Notes under the pieces: generated by a model | The model's input: only the letters and a program-made list of their open reading frames with translations | The model's database searches: none | Told to the model about the DNA's origin: nothing | Translations under genes and position numbers: made by a program | Assembly (NCBI GenBank): GCA_024695575.1 | Contig: JAILHY010000056.1 | Location: 1 to 42,400, forward strand | DNA from: Lachnospiraceae bacterium | Lineage (GTDB): Bacteria > Bacillota > Clostridia > Lachnospirales > Lachnospiraceae | Direction: 5' to 3' | DNA: 42,400 nt | In this document: positions 17,613 to 24,074 of the stretch, piece after piece | Layout: each line of letters opens with the position of its first letter | Position numbering within the stretch: position 1 is the first letter of the stretch

Positions 17613-17640
17613 TTGACAAAGTGTTTTTTATGTATTAAAT
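17613..17640 (+). promoter_or_regulatory. Probable livK promoter
   Basis: A perfect -35 TTGACA at 17613-17618 is followed after 16 bases by TTAAAT (17635-17640), or after 17 by TAAATT; the -10 is weak while the -35 is consensus. It points toward livK and is back-to-back with the NYN promoter. Confidence 0.6.
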
Positions 17641-17647
17641 TGTTTTT

Positions 17648-17670
17648 TAAATAATTTAACCAATTATTTA
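17648..17670 (+). promoter_or_regulatory. Perfect 9-bp inverted repeat in the livK leader
   Basis: TAAATAATT (17648-17656) and AATTATTTA (17662-17670) flank a 5-base centre. The repeat begins at the predicted transcription start and ends at the first base of the AGGAGG ribosome binding site (17670-17675). It could be an operator or a hairpin affecting livK translation. Confidence 0.45.
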
Positions 17671-17684
17671 GGAGGATATTAATT

Positions 17685-18839
17685 ATGAAGAAGTTGACAA
17701 GATTTGCAAGTCTCGCGCTTGCGTCCGTACTCGCTTTAGGCACCCTCGCCGGATGTGGTTCAAACGGCGGGAATACCTTCAAGATCGGAGGAATCGGTCC
17801 CATTACCGGTGGCGCCGCAGCTTACGGTCTTGCAGTAAAGAACTCCATTCAGATCGCTGTAGATGAGATCAATGCAACCGGCGGCATCAACGGCTTTAAG
17901 ATCGATTATGATTTCCAGGATGACGAACTTGATGCAGAAAAGGCTGTTAACGCTTATAATACTCTTAAGGACTGGGGAATGCAGATGCTTGTAGGTACCG
18001 TAACCTCCGGCTGCTGCGTAGCCGTTGTTCCCGAAGCCAAGGCTGATAACATGTTCCTTCTTACTCCTTCAGGTTCTTCAGCCGCTATTCTTGATAACAA
18101 TGATATTGCATACCAGGTTTGCTTCACAGACCCCAACCAGGGTATTGCAAGCGCAAAGTACATCGGTGAACACAATGTTGCCTCCAAGGTAGCAGTTATC
18201 TATGATTCTTCCGACGTATATTCAAACGGAATCTACGAAAAGTTTGTTGCTGAATCCAAGAATCAGCCCTTCGAGATTGTTGCAGCCGAAGCCTTCACCG
18301 CAGATAACAAAACCGACTTCTCCGTTCAGCTTCAGAAAGCCAACGACAACGGCGCTGACCTTGTTTTCCTTCCTATCTACTACACCGAAGCTTCTTTGAT
18401 CCTTACTCAGGCAGCTTCCATGGGCCTTAATGTTAAGTTCTTCGGATGCGACGGTCTTGACGGTGTGCTTGGTGTTGAAAACTTCGATACTTCCCTTGCA
18501 GAAGGCGTTATGCTCCTTACTCCTTTCGCAGCAGATGCTACAGATGACAAAACTGTTTCCTATGTAAAGAAGTATGTAGAAAAGTACGGCGAGATTCCGA
18601 ACCAGTTTGGCGCTGATGCCTACGATGCAGTTTATATCATCAAGGCCGCTCTTGAAAAGGCAAACGCAAAGCCTTCAATGTCCACTTCAGATCTTTGCAA
18701 TGCCATCAGAGAACAGTTGAAGACCCTTTCTTTTGACGGTCTTACCGGTATCGGAATGACCTGGGATGCAGACGGCGCAGTAAGCAAGGATCCCAAAGCC
18801 GTAGTCATCAAGGACGGCAGCTACTCGTTAATTCAGTAA
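17685..18839 (+). CDS. livK: Branched-chain amino acid ABC transporter, substrate-binding lipoprotein
   Basis: This is the periplasmic-binding-protein-type receptor that captures Leu/Ile/Val (or a similar amino acid) outside the membrane. It has a lipoprotein signal: basic MKKLTRF, a hydrophobic stretch, then the lipobox LAGC with the lipidated Cys near residue 24. The mature part is a Peripla_BP_6 fold starting KIGGIGPITGGAAAYGLAVKNSIQIAVDEINA, with conserved VGTVTSG and PSGSSAA ligand-loop segments. Start: ATG with AGGAGG 9 bases upstream. Specificity within the branched-chain class cannot be read from sequence. It is the first gene of livKHMGF. Confidence 0.95.
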   Translation: MKKLTRFASLALASVLALGTLAGCGSNGGNTFKIGGIGPITGGAAAYGLAVKNSIQIAVDEINATGGINGFKIDYDFQDDELDAEKAVNAYNTLKDWGMQMLVGTVTSGCCVAVVPEAKADNMFLLTPSGSSAAILDNNDIAYQVCFTDPNQGIASAKYIGEHNVASKVAVIYDSSDVYSNGIYEKFVAESKNQPFEIVAAEAFTADNKTDFSVQLQKANDNGADLVFLPIYYTEASLILTQAASMGLNVKFFGCDGLDGVLGVENFDTSLAEGVMLLTPFAADATDDKTVSYVKKYVEKYGEIPNQFGADAYDAVYIIKAALEKANAKPSMSTSDLCNAIREQLKTLSFDGLTGIGMTWDADGAVSKDPKAVVIKDGSYSLIQ

Positions 18840-18854
18840 AAAGAAGGACTCCAA

Positions 18855-19736
18855 ATGAGCTTTATATCTTACCTGATAAACGGAATCAGTTTGGGCAGCG
18901 TTTATGCCATAATCGCTCTTGGCTATACCATGGTTTACGGTATAGCCAAGATGCTTAATTTCGCCCACGGCGATGTAATAATGGTTGGAAGCTACGTTGT
19001 ATTTACCATCGTTTCCTCCCTTTCTCTTCCCCTGCCTCTTGGCATGATCCTTTCTATCGTTCTTTGTACCGTACTCGGTGTTACCATTGAAGCAATAGCC
19101 TACAAACCTTTGCGAGGAGCCTCTTCACTCGCGGTTCTCATAACCGCCATCGGTGTGAGTTACTTCCTGCAGAACGTTGCACTTCTTATTTTCGGTGCCA
19201 ATACCAAGGCTTTTTCTTCTGTAGTTAACATTGCTCCCATCAAGCTTGCAGGGGGCGGGATAACCATTACGGGCGAAACAATCGTCACTATCATCTCCTG
19301 TATCGTCATAATGGTTTGTCTCACTCTTTTTGTTAACAAAACAAAGGCCGGCCGCGCCATGCTTGCAGTATCCGAAGATTCGGGAGCTGCCAAACTCATG
19401 GGCATTAACGTGAATGCTACCATTTCACTTACTTTTGCCATAGGTTCGGCACTTGCAGCCGTAGCAGGAATGCTCCTTTGTTCCTCATACCCTGCTCTTA
19501 CACCTTACACCGGATCAATGCCCGGTATCAAGGCTTTCGTTGCTGCGGTATTCGGGGGTATCGGTTCCATTCCCGGTGCATTCATAGGCGGTATCCTGTT
19601 AGGTATAATCGAGATTCTGTCAAAGGCCTATATCTCTTCACAGTTAAGCGACGCCATAGTTTTCCTTGTGCTTGTACTCGTCCTTGTCATCCGTCCTACC
19701 GGACTTCTTGGGCGCAAGCTTCAGGAAAAGGTTTAG
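18855..19736 (+). CDS. livH: Branched-chain amino acid ABC transporter permease LivH
   Basis: This is the first of two channel-forming permease subunits (293 residues, about eight transmembrane helices). It opens with ISLGSVYAIIALGYTMVYGIAKMLNFAHGDVIMVG, the characteristic LivH start, and has the EAxxxG-like cytoplasmic loop that contacts the ATPases (VSEDSGAAKLMGINVNATI). The C-terminus ends in VLVLVIRPTGLLGRKLQEKV. It starts 15 bases after livK, with AAGGA upstream, and is followed by livM after a 10-base gap. Confidence 0.95.
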   Translation: MSFISYLINGISLGSVYAIIALGYTMVYGIAKMLNFAHGDVIMVGSYVVFTIVSSLSLPLPLGMILSIVLCTVLGVTIEAIAYKPLRGASSLAVLITAIGVSYFLQNVALLIFGANTKAFSSVVNIAPIKLAGGGITITGETIVTIISCIVIMVCLTLFVNKTKAGRAMLAVSEDSGAAKLMGINVNATISLTFAIGSALAAVAGMLLCSSYPALTPYTGSMPGIKAFVAAVFGGIGSIPGAFIGGILLGIIEILSKAYISSQLSDAIVFLVLVLVLVIRPTGLLGRKLQEKV

Positions 19737-19746
19737 GAGGCATCCC

Positions 19747-20808
19747 ATGGACTTACGTAAATACAAAGACAACCTCATAACCTTCGGCATCGTAGTGGCA
19801 GCTTATGTGATCATGGAGATCCTGATGGCAACGGGACTTCTTACCAATCATTTAAAAGGTCTCCTGGTTCCGCTTTGCGTGTATGTCATCCTGGCTCTTT
19901 CCCTGAATCTGACCGTCGGAATCCTCGGACAGTTAAGTCTCGGACACGCAGGATTCATGTGCGTTGGTGCTTTTGCCTCCGCTTTCTTTTCCAAACTCAC
20001 GGAAAATGTGATCACAGTCGACTGGATAAGATTCCTCATTGCCCTGATCATAGGTTTCGTATGCGCCGGGATCATCGGATTGCTCGTAGGTATGCCTGTA
20101 TTAAGGCTTAAGGGCGACTATCTTGCCATCGTAACCCTTGCTTTTGGCGAGATAATCAAGAATCTCATAAATGTTCTCTATGTCGGCATAGACTCAAAGG
20201 GACTCCACTTCTCCATGAAGGATTCTTTATCCTTAAATCTTGAAGAAGAAGGAACCATCATCATAAACGGAGCACAGGGTATCACGGGTACCCCCAAGGA
20301 TTCAAACTTTACCATCGGTATCGTTCTTATCCTTTTGACCCTCTTTGTGGTACTAAATCTCATTAAAAGCCGCGACGGCCGCGCCATCATGGCTATCCGC
20401 GACAACGAGATCGCTGCCGAATCCATCGGAATCAACATTACCAAATACAAGCTCATGGCTTTCTCAATATCCGCAGCCTTAGCAGGTGTTGCCGGTGTTT
20501 TGTATGCACACAACCTTAACACCCTCATGGCAACTCCCAAAAACTTTGGCTACAATATGTCCATCATGATCCTTGTATTTGTGGTTCTTGGCGGAATCGG
20601 TTCCATGAGAGGATCAATGATAGCAGCTGTTATCTTAACTCTCATCCCCGAACTCTTAAGAGGACTTGCCAACTACCGCATGCTTATCTACTCGGTAGTT
20701 CTTATCGCAATGATGATATTTAACCAGTCTCCCGCCGCGAAGGATTTCAAGGAGCGCATGAAGGCCCGTCTTCCTTTCTTTAATAAGGCTGCAAAGGAGG
20801 GCAGATAA
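19747..20808 (+). CDS. livM: Branched-chain amino acid ABC transporter permease LivM
   Basis: This is the second permease (353 residues). I use the ATG at 19747, with AGGAGG at 19735-19740; the frame is open back to 19666 but that part overlaps livH and lacks a site. The family block NLTVGILGQLSLGHAGFMCVGAF is present near residues 55-77, and the ATPase-contact loop reads AIRDNEIAAESIGINITKYKL. The conserved FVVLGGIGSMRGSMIAA closes the channel core. Its stop TAA directly abuts the livG start ATG, so the pair is probably translationally coupled. Confidence 0.95.
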   Translation: MDLRKYKDNLITFGIVVAAYVIMEILMATGLLTNHLKGLLVPLCVYVILALSLNLTVGILGQLSLGHAGFMCVGAFASAFFSKLTENVITVDWIRFLIALIIGFVCAGIIGLLVGMPVLRLKGDYLAIVTLAFGEIIKNLINVLYVGIDSKGLHFSMKDSLSLNLEEEGTIIINGAQGITGTPKDSNFTIGIVLILLTLFVVLNLIKSRDGRAIMAIRDNEIAAESIGINITKYKLMAFSISAALAGVAGVLYAHNLNTLMATPKNFGYNMSIMILVFVVLGGIGSMRGSMIAAVILTLIPELLRGLANYRMLIYSVVLIAMMIFNQSPAAKDFKERMKARLPFFNKAAKEGR

Positions 20809-21576
20809 ATGGCTGAAAACAACGTACTGTCAGTTAATCATCTTTCCATTTCCTTTGGCGGACTTCGCGCCGTGGATGATTTTTCACTTGAAATAAAAGA
20901 AGGTGAACTCTACGGTCTCATCGGCCCCAACGGTGCCGGCAAGACTACCGTATTTAACCTTCTTACAGGAGTATACAAGCCTAACGAAGGTATCATTAAG
21001 CTTGGTGGCCGCGATATCACAGGTTTAAGCCCCATAGAGATCAACAAGACAGGCATAGCCCGCACCTTCCAGAATATCAGGCTTTTCAAGGACCTTACCG
21101 TTCTTGATAACGTTAAGACAGCGCTTCACAACCGCTTTCCCTATCCTTCGATTGCAGGAATTCTCAGGCTTCCTTCCTTTTTCCGCCGTGAAAAGGAAAT
21201 GACGGAAGAGGCTATGCGGCTTCTTTCTGTGTTTGAACTTGATAAAAAAGCAGATCTTAAGGCTTCCCAGCTTCCTTACGGCAAACAGCGTAAGCTCGAG
21301 ATAGCAAGAGCCCTTGCGACTGATCCCAAGCTTCTTCTTCTGGACGAGCCTGCCGCAGGCATGAATCCCAAGGAAACAGCTGAACTTATGGAGACCATTT
21401 CCTTTATAAGGAAGGAATTTAAACTCTCCATTTTACTTATAGAACATGATATGAAGCTTGTATCAGGTATCTGCGAGCGTCTGACCGTGCTTAATTTCGG
21501 CCGGATCCTGACTGAAGGAAACACAAGCGAAGTTCTCAACAATCCTGAAGTCATTACGGCATATCTTGGAGAATAG
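20809..21576 (+). CDS. livG: Branched-chain amino acid ABC transporter ATP-binding protein LivG
   Basis: This is one of the two ATPases driving uptake (255 residues). Walker A is GPNGAGKTT (about residues 38-46), the Q-loop is in ARTFQNIRLF, the signature LPYGKQRKLEIARAL replaces the canonical LSGGQ as is usual for LivG, Walker B is LLLLDEPAAGMNP and the H-loop is in LLIEHDM. The LivG-specific insert after the Q-loop and the C-terminal LNFGRILTEG are present. It directly abuts livM and ends 2 bases before livF. Confidence 0.96.
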   Translation: MAENNVLSVNHLSISFGGLRAVDDFSLEIKEGELYGLIGPNGAGKTTVFNLLTGVYKPNEGIIKLGGRDITGLSPIEINKTGIARTFQNIRLFKDLTVLDNVKTALHNRFPYPSIAGILRLPSFFRREKEMTEEAMRLLSVFELDKKADLKASQLPYGKQRKLEIARALATDPKLLLLDEPAAGMNPKETAELMETISFIRKEFKLSILLIEHDMKLVSGICERLTVLNFGRILTEGNTSEVLNNPEVITAYLGE

Positions 21577-21578
21577 TT

Positions 21579-22292
21579 ATGGGCAACATACTTACAGTAA
21601 AAGATCTTCATGTCCACTACGGCATGATAGAGGCCATAAAGGGTATTTCTTTTGAAGTTGAAGAAGGCTCCATCGTTGCGCTCATCGGTGCTAACGGTGC
21701 AGGCAAAACAACCAGCCTTCACGCTATCAGCGGACTCATTGCAGCGTCCGAGGGCTCCATTGCTTTAAAAGGCGAAGATATCACAAAGAAACCGGCTCAC
21801 AGGATCGTCACAATGGGAATGGCTCACGTTCCCGAAGGCCGCAGAGTCTTCCAGCAACTCACGGTACTTGATAACCTTAAGATGGGTGCCTTCACCCGCA
21901 AGGACAAGGCTGAGATAAATGACACCCTTGAGAGAGTTTACACTCACTTCCCAAGACTTAAGGAACGTCGCAAGCAGATCGCCGGTACCCTTTCAGGTGG
22001 CGAACAGCAGATGCTTGCCATGGGAAGAGCACTTATGAGCCACCCTTCCATCCTTTTGATGGACGAACCTTCCATGGGACTTTCCCCTATCTTTGTTAAT
22101 GAGATATTTGCTATAATAGAAGAAGTAAAGAAACAGGGTACGACAGTCCTGCTGGTTGAACAGAACGCAAAGAAAGCACTCTCCATCGCGGACAAGGCTT
22201 ACGTTCTCGAAACAGGCACCATCGCCCTCTCCGGCAAGGCATCAGACCTTATCAACAACGAATCTATCAAGAAAGCTTACCTGGGAGAATAG
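21579..22292 (+). CDS. livF: Branched-chain amino acid ABC transporter ATP-binding protein LivF
   Basis: This is the second ATPase (237 residues) of the LIV-I type transporter. Walker A is GANGAGKTT, the Q-loop region reads AHVPEGRRVFQQLTVLDNL, the signature is LSGGEQQMLAMGRAL, Walker B is ILLMDEPSMGLSP and the H-loop region reads VLLVEQNAKKAL, where Q replaces the usual His as in other LivF proteins. It begins 2 bases after livG, with GGAGAA upstream, and is followed 7 bases later by a small kinase-like gene. Confidence 0.96.
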   Translation: MGNILTVKDLHVHYGMIEAIKGISFEVEEGSIVALIGANGAGKTTSLHAISGLIAASEGSIALKGEDITKKPAHRIVTMGMAHVPEGRRVFQQLTVLDNLKMGAFTRKDKAEINDTLERVYTHFPRLKERRKQIAGTLSGGEQQMLAMGRALMSHPSILLMDEPSMGLSPIFVNEIFAIIEEVKKQGTTVLLVEQNAKKALSIADKAYVLETGTIALSGKASDLINNESIKKAYLGE

Positions 22293-22299
22293 ACAGATA

Positions 22300-22917
22300 A
22301 TGGATAAATTTGTTATAACAATCGCAAGACAATACGGAAGCGGCGGACGAACCATCGGCCAGATGCTTGCCAAAGAACTGGGTGTTGAGTACTACGACAA
22401 GGATCTCATCATCAAGGCAAGTGAGGAAAGCGGCATCAACATTGATCTTTTTGCCAAAGCTGATGAGAAATCCAAGAGCATCTTTTCCAAACTCAAAAAG
22501 AAAAACTACGGAGGGGACGTGCTCTCTCCCGACTCTTCCGACTTTACTTCCGAGGAGAACCTCTTTAACTATCAGGCCAAGATCATACGCGATCTTGCAG
22601 AAAAAGAATCCTGTATCATCATTGGACGTGCAGCCGACTATATCTTAAAGGACAGGGACGACGTTTTAAGCGTGTTCGTGCATGCACCTCAGGCATTTCT
22701 CATGGAGCAGGCTGCCAAAAAGCACTCCATGTCAGATCGGGATCTTGAGAAATATATCGCAAAGATCGACAAAGCCCGGGCTGATTACTACAAATCCCAT
22801 ACGGGACGTGAATGGACGGATGCCAGAAACTATCACCTGTGCCTTGACAGTTCGAGACTCGGATTTGAAAGATGCGTTGAAGAAATAATCGCCTACATGA
22901 AAATAAGACAAAAATAG
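22300..22917 (+). CDS. Cytidylate kinase-like P-loop protein
   Basis: This 205-residue member of the cytidylate-kinase-like family (AAA_26) is distinct from housekeeping Cmk. Its N-terminus FVITIARQYGSGGRTIGQMLAKELGVEYYDKDLI contains the unusual glycine-rich P-loop GSGGRTIG (about residues 12-19) and the YDKDLI segment typical of the family; CIIIGRAADYIL and the FVHAP strand follow. The real substrate of this family is not settled. The ATG at 22300 fits the family start; a GGGAGA site is slightly far (about 11-12 bases), and the frame extends upstream into livF. It is the last gene of the liv operon, before a terminator. Confidence 0.85.
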   Translation: MDKFVITIARQYGSGGRTIGQMLAKELGVEYYDKDLIIKASEESGINIDLFAKADEKSKSIFSKLKKKNYGGDVLSPDSSDFTSEENLFNYQAKIIRDLAEKESCIIIGRAADYILKDRDDVLSVFVHAPQAFLMEQAAKKHSMSDRDLEKYIAKIDKARADYYKSHTGREWTDARNYHLCLDSSRLGFERCVEEIIAYMKIRQK

Positions 22918-22933
22918 TATACAGAATTACCAA

Positions 22934-22965
22934 AGAAAACCTGCAAAATGCGGGTTTTTCTTTTT
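22934..22965 (+). terminator. Rho-independent terminator of the liv operon
   Basis: A 9-bp stem (22936-22944 with 22950-22958, one T.G pair), a 5-base loop and a T-rich tail (TTTTTCTTTTT overlapping the 3' arm) lie 18 bases after the last stop codon. Confidence 0.85.
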
Positions 22966-23022
22966 GCAACGTCTAGAAATTGTGTCAACCACGCCGTTTA
23001 TGCGATTTGTGAAAAATGCCTA

Positions 23023-23052
23023 TTGTATTTTTAAACAAAAGCATGTTATCAT
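23023..23052 (+). promoter_or_regulatory. Probable rpn promoter (extended -10)
   Basis: TTGTAT (23023-23028) and TATCAT (23047-23052) are 18 bases apart. TG at 23044-23045 gives an extended -10 (TGTTATCAT), which would compensate for the weak -35. The predicted leader is about 120 bases. Confidence 0.5.
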
Positions 23053-23122
23053 ACGCCACGAAGTAAATTTCCTGTGACACTCAGTCGCGTTCAGGTTAGC
23101 CCAATCCGGCTCCTGATGAAAT

Positions 23123-23173
23123 CCCTGCTTTATAAAATATACATTTAACAGGGAGTTCATTCTCCCGGAAAGG
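23123..23173 (+). promoter_or_regulatory. rpn leader with two mutually exclusive hairpins
   Basis: CCCTG (23123-23127) can pair with CAGGG (23049+100, i.e. 23149-23153). Alternatively GGGAG (23151-23155) can pair with CTCCC (23162-23166). The two share GGG at 23151-23153, so only one can form; the second ends directly before the GGAAAGG ribosome binding site (23167-23173). The stems are short and the regulatory role is speculative. Confidence 0.3.
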
Positions 23174-23180
23174 ACCATTT

Positions 23181-24074
23181 ATGTCTAAATATTTCATGCA
23201 ACCTGTCAAAAAGTTCGAAGAACTGACGATCCGCGACAGCTTTATGTTCGGAACCGTTATGGAGGATCCCTCTTTATGCAGGGAATTCCTCGAAGTTCTG
23301 CTTCAGCGCCCTGTGGGAAGCTTAAGCGGGATCACCAGAGAAAAGGATGTCAAACTCACAGAGGACGGCAAGGCCATTCGTCTGGACATTTACGCCAAAG
23401 ACCTCTCTGACGGCTCACTTATCGATGCCGAAATGCAGAACCTCAACAAGCAATCGCTTGAGGCTCTGAATCTTCCCAAAAGATCCAGATACTATCAATC
23501 ACTTATCGATCTACAGGCACTTTCGGTTACGGATTCTTATCGTCAGTTAAGTGACAGTAACATTATTTTTATCTGTACGTTTGATCCCTTCGAACTCGGA
23601 AGCATGTGCTACACCTTTACGGAACGTTGCAATGAGCTACCTAACCTTGAACTTGGAAGCGGAACACGGAAATACTTTTTCAACACCACGGCTATCCCGT
23701 CAGATATGCCACGGGATATGCACAGGCTTTACAATTACATCAATAACGGTACGGTATCCGATGAGCTTACCCGCAGGATCGATGATTCTGTCAAAGTAGT
23801 TCGTCTCAGCAGTGAAAAGAGGGCTTTGTACATGAAGACACTTACATGGTTGGATGACGAGAAATACTATGCACGCGAGGAAGGACTTGCAGAAGGACGT
23901 GAGCAGGGGCTTTCTGAAGGTCGCGAGCAGGGGCTTTCTGAAGGTCGCATGGACACATTAATAGAGTTATACCTTGAGGGAAGCATCACCAAAGAACTCG
24001 CCCTGTCAAAAATGGGCATATCCGCCGAGGAACTCGACAGATATGCCGCTGATATGAAAGCTCGTACTACATAA
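23181..24074 (+). CDS. Rpn-family PD-(D/E)XK nuclease (recombination-promoting nuclease / putative transposase)
   Basis: This 297-residue member of the Rpn/YhgA-like family consists of DNA endonucleases related to transposases, some of which give phage defence. The PD-(D/E)XK core is visible as RLDIYA (Asp69) followed by IDAEMQN (Glu84, Gln86), then KRSRYYQSLI. The middle contains FNTTAIPSDMPRDMHRLYNYI. The C-terminal region has a repeated EGREQGLS unit caused by a perfect 24-bp duplication (23901-23948), then an ELALSKMGISAEEL helix pair. Start: ATG with GGAAAGG 7 bases upstream. It is a single-gene unit with its own promoter, convergent with polC and overlapping its stop by 8 bases. No transposon ends are seen. 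Confidence 0.87.
   Translation: MSKYFMQPVKKFEELTIRDSFMFGTVMEDPSLCREFLEVLLQRPVGSLSGITREKDVKLTEDGKAIRLDIYAKDLSDGSLIDAEMQNLNKQSLEALNLPKRSRYYQSLIDLQALSVTDSYRQLSDSNIIFICTFDPFELGSMCYTFTERCNELPNLELGSGTRKYFFNTTAIPSDMPRDMHRLYNYINNGTVSDELTRRIDDSVKVVRLSSEKRALYMKTLTWLDDEKYYAREEGLAEGREQGLSEGREQGLSEGRMDTLIELYLEGSITKELALSKMGISAEELDRYAADMKARTT
23832..24074 (+). CDS. Possible intragenic short Rpn product (C-terminal, 80 aa)
   Basis: An in-frame ATG at 23832 (Met218 of the Rpn protein) is preceded by AGAGGG (23818-23823) with an 8-base spacer, as good as the site of the full gene. Translation from it would give an 80-residue protein lacking the nuclease domain but carrying the EGREQGLS repeats and the C-terminal helices. 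Internally initiated short forms act as antitoxins for E. coli Rpn nucleases; here the product is a prediction only. A second, poorer internal start is the ATG at 23949. Confidence 0.35.
   Translation: MKTLTWLDDEKYYAREEGLAEGREQGLSEGREQGLSEGRMDTLIELYLEGSITKELALSKMGISAEELDRYAADMKARTT
23901..23948 (+). repeat. Perfect 24-bp tandem duplication inside the rpn gene
   Basis: Bases 23901-23924 and 23925-23948 are identical and keep the frame, giving the octapeptide EQGLSEGR twice. Identity at third codon positions indicates recent duplication or slippage, so copy number is likely variable between strains. Confidence 0.9.

Noticed and set aside
23181-24074. Rpn gene as part of an insertion sequence
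   Set aside because: No terminal inverted repeats or target-site duplications are visible, and it has its own promoter and a simple single-gene layout.
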